A DNA stretch of 64,000 nt from Pegea sp. RAD2-039 (lineage: Eukaryota > Chordata > Thaliacea > Salpida > Salpidae): positions 372,001 to 436,000 of the forward strand of contig JAQGEQ010000330.1 of the NCBI GenBank assembly GCA_034620365.1, given 5' to 3'. The notes beneath the pieces are model-generated. The model had not been told where the DNA came from. It ran no database searches and saw only the letters and a list, made by a program, of their open reading frames with translations. A program made the translations under genes and the position numbers. The number at the start of each line of letters is the position of its first letter. The first letter of the stretch is position 1. Positions 37,691 through 48,500 of this stretch are shown here, in pieces.

Positions 37691-38390
37691 ATTGAAAACT
37701 ATAAACTATAAATAATTTAAACAAATGTTTAACAGACTTTAAGAGTTTAAAGTTGACATCTCAGTACGATAATGTGGTGTTGTAGTTGTAAAACTATTAA
37801 AAATAGCTGATAGCAGAATCATTTTCACATTAAATGAAAATAGATAATTTAAAAACACTTTTAAAAAATATGAAAAAACTTGCTGCTTATCAAATCTATT
37901 GGTTCTACTTAAATGTAATCGACCAATGTATTTTTGTAAAGGTTTCTTACTTATTATTCAAAATTTTAGCTGTTTCCAATAATTTTCATTCTAAAATGTC
38001 CTCATCATTTAGTTTTCAACCAAAGTAAGAATAAGTTTTAATTAGCTTTTTTTAGTTTAAGATTTATTAACTGTCTTATTTCTCATGACAAATGATGATA
38101 ATGTTAGGAAATTCTAAAGTTTTATGCTGTTAGTTTAGTTTTTATACTTTTATTTTTTCTAATTATCTTTATTAGTTAGTTCATGGTAACCTGAAAACAA
38201 TTTAGTAATTAGTAACTTTTCTCATTTGTTATTTTTCTCAATAATTACTGTAAAATCAGAATTCTAGTCTGTTTTGAAAATGTAAGCAACATGTAGAAAT
38301 TTAAATTCATTTTTATGCGATCCATCGATTCTCTAACAGCCAGATAACTATTTTATTTTACTAAGTTTTAAAAGTTTAAAAGGCTAAGAA
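37690..38390. other. Spacer with segment shared inverted with 17240-17430
   Basis: Bases 38040-38340 match the reverse complement of 17240-17430. A 64-codon open frame at 37834-38028 has no recognisable domain and no second copy to test it, so it stays uncalled. Confidence 0.4.
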
Positions 38391-38669
38391 CATTTTGTTT
38401 TAAAAAAGTTCATTTTAAATACTATTATGTATGTGAAACATGATAAATTTATGCTTTAGCCTTCTAGAAAACTTTTGTTTAAAAGTGAATGGTTTACTGT
38501 TACAATTTGTATACAAACTATATCACATGAAATAAATTAATAAGGAATATAACTCTGTATGAAAATCTTTAAATTAACTATGTATTGTTTCATTAGTATT
38601 TTTTTAAATTTGTAATAAACGTTTTAATTATGAAAATTTAATTTTTAAATTCAGATTATTAAGTAAACA
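38390..38669 (+). repeat. Immediate upstream flank of type B gene
   Basis: Homologous to 1625-1835, to 10240-10450 and 32700-32945 (both inverted), and to 48150-48361. AAATTCAG at 38648-38655 just before ATTATTAAGTAAACAATG is a candidate splice acceptor, in the same position relative to the start as the acceptor in type A. Confidence 0.55.
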
Positions 38670-39355
38670 ATGAATTTGCTGAACGACAAAAAACTAACTC
38701 GAAAAGGAAAACTTTCATTTGATGATAGTAAGAACAGTTTTATAAAGAAAACTGCAGAAGATACAATTTTGCAAAACTCTTCTAGTGGAGCTTATATCAA
38801 GCATAAAAATCACGTTGATCAAACTAGTTTAAACAGTTTAAAAGAAGGTACACCAAGTACAAGTTACTTATATGAAGAAGTTAGTAAGGCTGCAAAAGCA
38901 GACCAAGAAAAAATAACCAAACCTGTAAGTAACGATAAATCTTCTTTGGAAAACAAGAATAAATGCTTGGTTTGTAACAAACATTTTACATCCAAATCTA
39001 AGCTTGTCATTCACAAAAGAACTCATACTGGTGTAAAGCCATATAAATGTCTTGAATGTGGAAAAAGTTTTAGTAAAAAATCAATTCTTTTAACTCATCA
39101 AGAAATTCATACTGATAAGAAGTCATATGATTGTACTGTTTGTGGGAAACAATTTAGTCAAAAATCTACTCTTTCAACTCTTGAAAAAACTCAAACAGGT
39201 GAAAAGTCATAGGAATGTTTTGTTTGTGGAACAAAATTTAATGAAAAATCTGACTTCTTAACTCATGCAGAAAATCATGTCTATGAGTAGTCATATAAAT
39301 GTAATTTTTGTGGAAAAGTTTTTAGTGAAATTTCCAATCTTTTGACGCCATGAAA
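38670..39355 (+). pseudogene. Type B zinc-finger gene, best preserved copy, decaying
   Basis: ATG at 38670 opens 180 codons to TAG at 39210-39212. The N-terminus (MNLLNDKKLTRKGKLSFDDS) aligns with the type A N-terminus: basic stretch, acidic patch, KKTAE, SSSGAY and DQTSLN. So the families share ancestry, with many changes. Finger 1 (CLVCNKHFTSKSKLVIH) and finger 2 (CLECGKSFSKKSILLTH) look intact. Finger 3 has lost both zinc His (TLSTLEKTQ). The stop arises from TAT to TAG in the next linker. Two more finger remnants follow in frame with another TAG at 39288-39290 and a one-base insertion near 39348. A two-finger product of 180 residues is conceivable, but the accumulated lesions favour a pseudogene. 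Confidence 0.7.
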
Positions 39356-40290
39356 GATTCTTCTAATGTGAGAAAGAATCTGTTAATCTGCATATGTAAG
39401 ATCTTTTGGAAAACTCGTAAAATGATGATTTTTATGATTATTTCGTTTTCATTCTCAATTCTTAAAGTGTGAAACTATCTATTTTGTTAAAATTGTATTT
39501 TCTTACAATAAGTTGTTGTAAACTCTTCTATTTTTGCGCTAATCTACGTAAATTGTAATTTCTTACTTAATAAATGCTATGCAAACTGACGCTGGTTTTT
39601 ATTATTTGGTTAAAAATTCGTTAAATGTTTTACTGTTTAGATTTAGATTTAAAATTTAAACAAACCACATGTATTCCATAATCTACTACTGCTAAAGTGT
39701 GATGATCTGTAATCCTAATAAGTTTGATAATAAAAATCGTTGATAAGTTTGAATAATAAGTAACAAAACTTTACAAAAATAAATTGGTCGATTACTTTTA
39801 TGTAGAACCAAGAGATTTGATAAGCGCAAGTTTTTTCACACTATTTTTTAAGGTGTTTTCAAATTATTTTATAAAAACTTTTGTAAAAATAATAAAGGGA
39901 AAAATTTCAAAAAAAAAATGTTTGGAAATTCTGGAGGTGCATTTCGAAAAAAAAACTTTGAAATATCAAAACTTAAATTAGTAATTCAAATTTTAAGTAA
40001 ATATTTTTTGTTTAAATGATTTAAACCTAAATATACAAACTCAAATTGAAAACTTGATACTACGATGAAAAATTGTTTAAAAATTATGTTTTCGAATGGT
40101 GTCATCCTGGAGTCATTTTGGTTTTTTATTGGTATTAGTAACTTTACATATTTGTTTTTATTGTTTATTATTTACAATTAGTTTTATTTAACATTATTTG
40201 TTGTGCTTAGTATGATCATTGAAATAATTTAACTTGTTTTTCTTGTTTCAAATTCTTTATTCTAAAACAAATGTTATTTCATAAGATTAA
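39356..40290. other. Spacer 3' of type B gene
   Basis: The first 100 bases match what follows the B relics at 1915-1990 and 48430-48500. Bases 39819-39866 repeat 16585-16634. A 65-codon frame at 39784-39981 crosses this repeat and has no protein features. Nothing else recognised. Confidence 0.4.
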
Positions 40291-41250
40291 TCTACCTTTG
40301 GAACATATTCCTTATGGTTACTAAATCAGTGCTTTGCTTAAACAATTTAATATTGTATCATTTGAGAAAAATCAATTTCAGTTTACCTCATTGATAATCA
40401 ATCAAGGATAACTTTATTCTCTGGTTCCATCACAAGTTGGTTACTGTTATCAAGCAAGGTAGGTATTTTCGACCTCTCCTTAATCTTTTAACTAATAATT
40501 GTATTACATGACATGTTTTAAAAATCATCTTAAACATTCTTGACATACCAAAAAGTAAAAGTTTTTAAATAATCATTTACTTTAAACCAAGTGAAGGTTT
40601 GTATTCTTCTAATACCATTTGGAAAGATCTCTTAACATAAATTTTTAACTAAATGAAAATAAATGAAAAGTGAAATATTGATTCTGATGTGATTTGTTTT
40701 TTGGATTATCTTGCTCTGTTATTCTTCTATAAAATAATGCCTAGATTTTGCTTGATTGGGGTTTTAAGTACTTTAACTAGGTCATGTTGAAACAAATTTA
40801 AGTTAACCTCCCTAACAACATTTATTCACTTAAAAATGTATCTGCTAACAATGATAATACTTTACTAATTCAAAAACTGCTTCAAGTTTTATTACAAATA
40901 TCCTTTGAAGCTGGCTAATAATGGTTAGTAATTCTAATAAGCCTTTTTTATTTCATGTTTTTGATAATAATTCACGATATTTTTTACGTCTTAAGAGGAT
41001 TGTAAAAACCGCTGCTGAATTTGAACGAAAGCTAATTTTTAGTTTTATTATCTAAAATAAATTTTATTAATGGAAATTTTGAAGATGATATTCAGCTCTT
41101 TTCTTGGAAATATTTTTTATATTACTTTCATTCATTTGCTGATAAAAGGTTTAAATATCCGTAGTAAACAAATCAATGAAAAAGTTGTTTCTGAGTTTTA
41201 TTATCAATTGTTTTTCATATCATTTTAACTTTCTACTACGAGTTAGTTAA
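40290..41250 (-). repeat. Block Z, partial and diverged (ZF6 side)
   Basis: The reverse complement of about 40800-41250 matches 8480-8890 (landmark AATCCTCTTAA and the run around AGTAACTCTAAA). The part left of 40800 is progressively harder to align. Confidence 0.45.
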
Positions 41251-44034
41251 TCAAATATTCTCTTTCAATTATGAAAACTTTCAGCAACCCGTTAATCTCA
41301 GATCACAGTTTCTGATTTAACTTTTGTCAGAAACTTCAAACGACGAGATAAAGGCGACTCATCTAACTTCTTTTTGAAATGTTTATTATTTAGTTATATT
41401 TTTAACACGTTTTATTTGCACAAATACAAATAAAGTAGAACTTGTTTTTCTATCAAATAGCAAAAATAATTTTACTTAAATGAAATATAGCTCAAAAATG
41501 AAGGCTATTAGCTAAGTGTATCAAACACATTTATATAAAAAGTTGCTCTGCTTTAACTTTACCTATTAATGAAACTATAACTGATGTATACAGTTTAAGT
41601 TATTAGATAAAACAAACTAAAATTGACAAAATGATATATTTCTTTTTAAGAACATCAAAATATTTGATAACATAATTTTGTAGCCTATAGTTGTCGTAAG
41701 AGCAAATTATTGTACTTTGTAGTTCATTTAAAAACAAAATAACTTAAAACGCCTGTGATAAAGAGAACTTTGAAGTAATTCTTTCTAACTTGAAGGAAGC
41801 TTATATACAAATTTATCTAAAAATCAATTAATATAATATGATCTTTGCCTAATCATTTTTTGCTGGTTTGTGTAACCTTACCACTTATGTAGTTTTTCCG
41901 AACCTTTTTTTAGTCACAGTTAGATTTTACAACTTTCGTTTCTTAGTAATCTGGACTTTTTTTATTGACATTACTTTTTTGATTTTAGAAATTGGTTGTA
42001 GATTTCTGGTTTTATTTAATGTAGATTTTATATAATAAACCATATACAAAATTTAGTTGATATTCTAAAACTATTATATATAATATGCTGTATGAAATCA
42101 AATCATCTCCAATATAACTAGTCCATAACATACCAGATTGGTTTTTTAAAATTAACATCTTCAGAATTAACATATTGAGTTGCTAAAACAGTTTGAATTA
42201 CTTTCCTTATTTTTTAATTTTATAGGTAAAACAGGAGAACTAATAAATGCTAATTTGTTACCAGTCCATTTTAATCTAATCGATGAAACGTTTTGTTTCA
42301 TTACTTTTATGTCAAACTTGCTTGTAATTTGAGTTCTTATTTCTTTACAAATATATTTCTTTACAAAATAATACAGGATTTGTACATTTTAATATCGGAT
42401 ATTTTTTATTTTTCCGTACATCTTTTTGAGCGCTTTAGTATCTTGATGGTTTTGGAACATTAAATCTCAAACAACGGAATAAGTTGCTAAATGAGATAGA
42501 ATGATTTTCGTTTTTTATAATCTTTTTCATATTATAGTTTTCTTAATCTAATTTCAATACATCATACGTACTGATAAATGTTGATTTGTTACATTGATGG
42601 TTTTATGAATGATTTTAAAGTAATAATTAAGAATTGATAAATCTTCACAAATAAAAATTCAAAAAACAACGGTACAAAAAGTGCGATGTGTATCTCAAAA
42701 AACTATAAAATAATAAAATTTAAAAGAGTATTTCACATTTGAGGCAAATATTTTTGTTTAAATTTTTTTAACTTCAAAATACTAACTCATATTGTAAAGC
42801 TTTATACCAAGAATGAAAATTGTTTAATATTCACTCTTTGGAAGGTATCATCCTTAACACATTTTGGCTGTCTTGTTGGTATTAGCAACTTTAAATACTT
42901 ATTTTTATCATTTATTAGTTCACATTTAATGGTAAAATCTTCATTCCAAACAAATTTTATTTCATAAGACTTTTTCATAAGATTATTTCAACTAAGGAAT
43001 AATCTGTATATAGTTATAATCAGTTACTGCACCGATGGTTTTTTAAATTAGCAACTTAATGGTTGGTTCGATAATTAGAATTACCAAGAGTTGAAATGGA
43101 TCTACAGTTATGTATCTAATGTAGAAGTAGTAAACCGAACAATTTAAAACACTCTAGCAACTTGCTTACAAGAATATTAATCGTGAAGTTTAAAATTGAT
43201 ACAGTAGTAACCGATAAGAAAATATCAGTTTTTCTGCCGTATTTCTGGTGTTACAAAATTATAAAGTATTGATCTAACTATTTGGGTAAGAAATAGTCAA
43301 GTTTTATAGAAGATGATTTATTTATGATGATGTAATTGTCGATAATATGAAATGTTAAAAAACTTCATTTCCTAAATTTATAGTATGAAAAGGATAATAA
43401 CGTTTATTGTTATTATCTCCAACAAGCATTTCAAGAATGGAAATAGATTTTAAGATTTCAAACATTAGTTTTCTCATAAAAATTGCAATAATTACTAAAA
43501 ACTGTAGTTTTACTTTCATAATAATAAAAAAACACAAAATTAATCAGTTTTACAAACATGTAACAATATAACGAATGTTTAGAAGGTAACTAAAAAGTAA
43601 CCACAATTTCGATTGCCTTTATCAACTAAAAAAATATAATTACTTTCAAAAACTTGTTGAAAAATAATAGAAGATGTTAACAAATACTTAAAATACAAAC
43701 TTCGAAAATTAAGGATAACAAACAAATTTTTTAATAGTTTACAAAAGAGCTGTACGAAAATAACAACATGAGAATACCAACTTTAATTCAAAGTAAAATA
43801 TTAAATTTAAAACCATTATTATTTATTGTAGACTTACACAATATTTCAATAATAGAGCAATCATTAAAATAGCTTTATTAAAGCATAAATTGCAACAAAT
43901 AGCCAAACAAAAAATTATTATTTTGTTTCTTTTAAACTCCAAGATCTTTATATAGTTAAGTTACTTTTTAGTTTAAAAATATTTTCATTTATCCATACTT
44001 GAATTGTGAGTAAACGTTTACCAGCAAAATGATT
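41250..44034 (-). repeat. Block Y copy (downstream of ZF6)
   Basis: Full-length inverted copy. A candidate AATAAA on minus lies at 43874-43879. Both arms of the internal inverted repeat are recognisable (about 42120-42500 and 43020-43290), with a deletion around 43040 relative to siblings. Confidence 0.65.
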
Positions 44035-45417
44035 TTACTTCTTATGATTAAAATGAGTTCTTTTGTGGTATGAAAGACTGGAATTTTGACTAAATTTTCT
44101 TCCACAAACAATACATTCATATGGCTTCTCACCAGTATGGGTTCTTTCATGACATAACAAATGGGTTTTTTGACTAAACTTTCTTTCACAAACAATACAT
44201 TCATATGGCTTCTCGCCAGTATGAGTTCTTTCATGATTTAAAAGACTGAAATTATGTGCAAATTTTCTTTCACAAACAATACATTCATATGGCTTCTCAC
44301 CAGTATGAGTTCTTTCATGACTTAAAAGATTAGATCTATGACTAAATCGTCTTCCACAAACAATGCATTCATATGGCTTCTCACCAGTATGAGTTCTTTC
44401 ATGACCTAAAAGACTAGATCTTTGACTAAATTTTCTTTCACAAACAATGCATTCATATGGTTTCTCACCAGTATGAGTTCTTTCATGACATAACAAATGG
44501 GTTTTTCGACTAAACTTTCTTTCACAAACAATACATTCATATGGCTTTTCACCAGTATGAGTTCTTTCATGACATAACAAATGGGTTTTTTGACTAAACT
44601 TTCTTTCACAAACAATACATTCATATGGCTTCTCACCACTATGAGTTCTTTCATGACCTAAAAGACTAGATCTTTGACTAAATTTTCTTTCACAAACAAT
44701 GCATTCATATGGTTTCTCACCAGTATGAGTTCTTTCATGACATAACAAATGGGTTTTTCGACTAAACTTTCTTTCACAAACAATACATTCATATGGCTTT
44801 TCACCAGTATGAGTTCTTTCATGACATAACAAATGGGTTTTTTGACTAAACTTTCTTTCACAAACAATACATTCATATGGCTTCTCGCCAGTATGAGTTC
44901 TTTCATGACATAAAAGATTAGATCTTTGACTAAATTTTCTTCCCCAAACAACACATTCATATGGTTTCTCACCAGTATGAGTTCTTTCATGACATAACAA
45001 ATGGGTTTTTCGACTAAACTTTCTTTCACAAACAATACATTCATATGGCTTCTTGCCAGTATGAGTTCTTTCATGATAAACAAGCTGAGATTTGAATTTA
45101 AATTTCTTCTTACAGTCTAAGCATTCATATTTGATTTTGAAATTAGATGATTGTTTGTTTTCTTCATTATTTTCTTTCCTTTTGAATGCTGTTTTATGGC
45201 TGTTAGTCTCTTTATAATGGCAACTTGTATTTGTTGGAATTTCTTTAGCATTACTTAAAATACTTTGATCAACATGACTTTTAAACAAGCTATCTACTCC
45301 ACCAGAAGTGTTTGCCAAAATTTTCTTTTCTGCAGTTTTATTATTAAAACTTTTCTCATCATCATCTGATGACAGTTTTCTTTTTCGTGCAAAGTTGCTG
45401 CCTTGTATCAAGTTCAT
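44035..45417 (-). CDS. ZF6: C2H2 zinc-finger protein, 460 aa, 13 fingers
   Basis: Probable nuclear DNA-binding protein. I chose the ATG at 45417 ([15 protein letters not shown]). An in-frame ATG at 45462 lies upstream of the splice acceptor and would be intronic. Thirteen fingers run from residue 97 to the end. A three-finger module, SQKTH-SRKTH-SQRSS, occurs twice in a row (fingers 4-6 and 7-9), showing an internal 84-residue duplication. Finger 3 reads [10 protein letters not shown], so its second zinc Cys is Trp and that finger is probably not folded. The last finger ends KRTHFNHKK. No effector domain is visible. Finger order and length parallel ZF3, which is also on minus. Confidence 0.9.
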   Translation of the reverse strand: MNLIQGSNFARKRKLSSDDDEKSFNNKTAEKKILANTSGGVDSLFKSHVDQSILSNAKEIPTNTSCHYKETNSHKTAFKRKENNEENKQSSNFKIKYECLDCKKKFKFKSQLVYHERTHTGKKPYECIVCERKFSRKTHLLCHERTHTGEKPYECVVWGRKFSQRSNLLCHERTHTGEKPYECIVCERKFSQKTHLLCHERTHTGEKPYECIVCERKFSRKTHLLCHERTHTGEKPYECIVCERKFSQRSSLLGHERTHSGEKPYECIVCERKFSQKTHLLCHERTHTGEKPYECIVCERKFSRKTHLLCHERTHTGEKPYECIVCERKFSQRSSLLGHERTHTGEKPYECIVCGRRFSHRSNLLSHERTHTGEKPYECIVCERKFAHNFSLLNHERTHTGEKPYECIVCERKFSQKTHLLCHERTHTGEKPYECIVCGRKFSQNSSLSYHKRTHFNHKK

Positions 45418-45432
45418 TTTCAAGTTAATAGG

Positions 45433-45447
45433 CTGAAGAAAAAGAAC
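45433..45447 (-). promoter_or_regulatory. 3' splice acceptor before ZF6
   Basis: On minus: TTCTTTTTCTTCAG, with the AG complement at 45433-45434, then CCTATTAACTTGAAA before the ATG. Confidence 0.6.
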
Positions 45448-46430
45448 TTTTTTAATTTTCAAATGTGCATAAAATAATTTTACTTTTAAGTGATATATTA
45501 TTTTTATATGAACAAAGTTAGTTTACTAATGATAACAATCAAGTTTAGATCAAGTTTTGTAAAATTCTTAACCACAAACTTCTGATGTTCTATATACATA
45601 TTTTTGTTTAAACCGAATTTGAAGAAAAATTTTTTGTAAACTTTTCCGAGTATTTTCACAAATTTTTGGTGATAGTTCAATATTTAGACAACAAAATTTC
45701 CAATTCTATATTAAAGAAATAGAAAAAAATTGTTCTATAGAAAAGGCATTGTTGTTTTACATGTAGCATTTTCGAGGGCAAAACACGTTTGCTTGTGAAA
45801 ATGATAACATGAGTTCAGAAACTAAAAAACAAAAAGTATTTAATAGTTATAAGATTTAACAGTGTTTAAAATAGATCAACAAAAATATAAAATTAATTTT
45901 ACAGGTTTTAATCTTCAGTTATTTATCTCATTTTCAAGTGTAAAGTCCTCAATAGAGTTCACTTGTATGATGTTACATTAATAGTGAGCAACGATTAATC
46001 AAAAAATATATCAAACTATTTCTAGTTATTTTTAATTACATATATACTTAGTTATGTTTATATATAAATTATATTTTAGTTATAGTTAGAGAATATTCTA
46101 ATCAAAAGTCAAGACTTAATATTGACTTATTGAATATACATTAGATTTAATTTAGAAACGATAAGCTCAACCTCAGAAAATACATATTTAAATATCATGG
46201 AAATCTATATAGAATTTATAACTTACAAGCCAATATAAACGAACAAAGATTGACTTAAAGTCTAATATTTTGACTGTTATAAACATTTACTACAAATTTT
46301 TATTTTAAAAAAGTTCATGTTTAAACGCTATACCAGCAAATACTTCCCAAAAATCAATACTAACAATTGTCCTATAAAATTAAGCAAGCTACATAAGTTT
46401 ACAAAACATCGAAAATCATTCATGATCATC
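45448..46430 (-). repeat. Type A 5' leader (ZF6)
   Basis: Inverted leader with usual landmarks (ATAGTGAGCAACGATTAAT near 45978). Non-coding. Confidence 0.5.
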
Positions 46431-46820
46431 TAACAACAATCATTTTTCTATATTTGCATTAAGTTTACAAGTAACAAAAAGAGACAAAAGAGAGCAACAA
46501 AACCTTATAATTTAAAATAAGTTATGATAATATATATAACACAAATGACGTTACCAAACATAATAACTTTTGGTCAAAGTCTTCTTAGGAATATATATAT
46601 GTTTGATTTATAAAAGTGATTTATAAATCTTCAAAACAGTTTGGAGAAATTCTAATTTTGAAAGCAATGTTAGAAACACAAAAATCTTTGCACGCAAATT
46701 CTGATGATAATATTAAAGTTATAGAAGCTTTTGCTATTATGATTTTGTTGTTTGCTGATTAACATTTTGATGCCTTTACTGCTTTGTTCTCAATATTGTA
46801 GTACAATAAATCTTTTTATT
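46430..46820 (-). promoter_or_regulatory. Block P copy 7, between ZF6 and a type B relic
   Basis: Reversed. The palindrome is altered to TTCTTAGGAA at 46582-46591; TGACGTTACC is intact near 46545. ZF6 leaves to the left and the type B 5' region to the right, so this is a head-to-head pair. Confidence 0.45.
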
Positions 46821-48361
46821 ATTATCAAGTAACTGCAAAATCCAAACTTTGTAAGAGTATTTGTTCAATCAGTTTTTATTATTTTTAGTATTTTATATTT
46901 TTTAAAGTTACAAATAAACAATAAATTTCAAGAAATACTTATAGATATTAATCATTTAAGGTTTTTTTTTTAAAAACCTCTAAAAGCTATTCTAAAAGGT
47001 ATTATTATTTTTTGATGAGTTTGTGGGTATGTTTGACTGAATACAGTAATTAATTGCTAGAATAACTTGCTTTCACAAAAAAGAATATTAAAGTGATATA
47101 ACAACTATGTACCACCTTCAAAGCAATGATTAAGTGAAGTATTAAGATAGAATTTCAAGAATAGCAGTAAGAAGTACATTTTAATTCACAAAGCTACAAA
47201 CAATAAGTGGAAAAGTAGTGTTGTTATTGTTAGTAGTGATAGTAGAATATTTTACCAATTACGTAAATGTTTCATCCCCTATTACTCTATATACTTAGTT
47301 CATTCTGTAGTCGGCACTGGTTTGTTAGTAGTCTTTTGTTAGTTATCTTCGTTATTAGTTTCCTTTTACCAATTGAATAAAGCTAAAAATGAAAGTTTTC
47401 AGATATGGAGTTTTAATATCAGATTTTCAAAACTATTCAAAATAAAATTTTTAGATAAATGCTCTTGGCTGTCAAAATATTAGATTTGAATTAGAATTTG
47501 TCAGTTTTTATTGACTTATCTGGTTATACAATTCTTATAAATTACAAGGGTAATAAATTATTTTTCTTTAATTGAGCTTTTAATGTTTAACTTTCTTCTG
47601 TATTTTATTTTGTTTTTAAAGTTTTAATTTTCATTTCCATTTATTTTCTGCATTTTTAGTAAATCAAAATCAACACTTAAATTTGAATTTATTGAGTATA
47701 TTGAAAATATTGACTCTATTTTATTTATCATTAAAACATAAAAAAACACTTTTAATACGTTTTTTGAATTAATTGTTGCTATCAATGTATGTTACATGAT
47801 AAATTTAAATTTTATTGAAAAACTAACAATTAGATATTGGATAAATCTATTTAAAATTGTTTCTTAAAATCTTAAAAAGTAGGTTCTACTTTGTTTTCAT
47901 CTGTTTGAACTGTTTGAACCTTTTTCTTTCTTGCATATATTATTATATTTAATTTGCAGCTCCTTTTAATATTTCCACAAGCAAATGATGTTTTGTTCTC
48001 ATAAGTGCTACATGTGAAACAATAACAATGTCTTTCCAATAGAAGAGGCTTTTTTGTTACAATATAAACCTCAATATTTTGCTATTTCATTTTTGAAATA
48101 TAAGTAACAATTATTTTTTGTTTATTGCAAAAAATTATCAAGATTTTGTGTTTTAAAAATTCACTTTAAATACAATCTGTTTATAAAACATGATAAGTTT
48201 CTGTTTCAGCGTTCTAGAAAAGTTTTCTTTTAACGTGATTGATTTATAGTTACAATTATCATAAAAACCTTTAAATATATCACCTTAAGAAAATGAAAAA
48301 AATCATCCATCAAAATTTAATAAACTATCTATTGTTTCATTAACATTTTATTTAAATGTTT
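46820..48361 (+). repeat. Type B 5' region, copy 4
   Basis: Same orientation as 350-1838 and closely similar along its length. No supportable coding sequence. Confidence 0.6.
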
Positions 48362-48500
48362 AATGAAAAGCCATATGAAAATATTGTTTGTGAAAGAAAG
48401 TTTATTCGAAATTCAAATCGTTGCCATGAAAGAATCTGCAAATGTGAAATAAAATATGTTGATCTGTAAATGTAAGATCTTCTGGAAAACCCGTATATTA
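48362..48500 (+). pseudogene. Type B zinc-finger relic, single decayed finger, second copy
   Basis: In one frame reads NEKPYENIVCERKFIRNSN. As at 1839, the first Cys is Asn and the finger joins directly to the 5' region. An in-frame TAA follows soon after. The shared deletion shows common descent with the 1839 relic. Confidence 0.7.

Noticed and set aside
37834-38028. 64-codon open frame upstream of the type B gene
   Set aside because: No domain, signal or second copy; a frame of this length is expected by chance over 64 kb in six frames.
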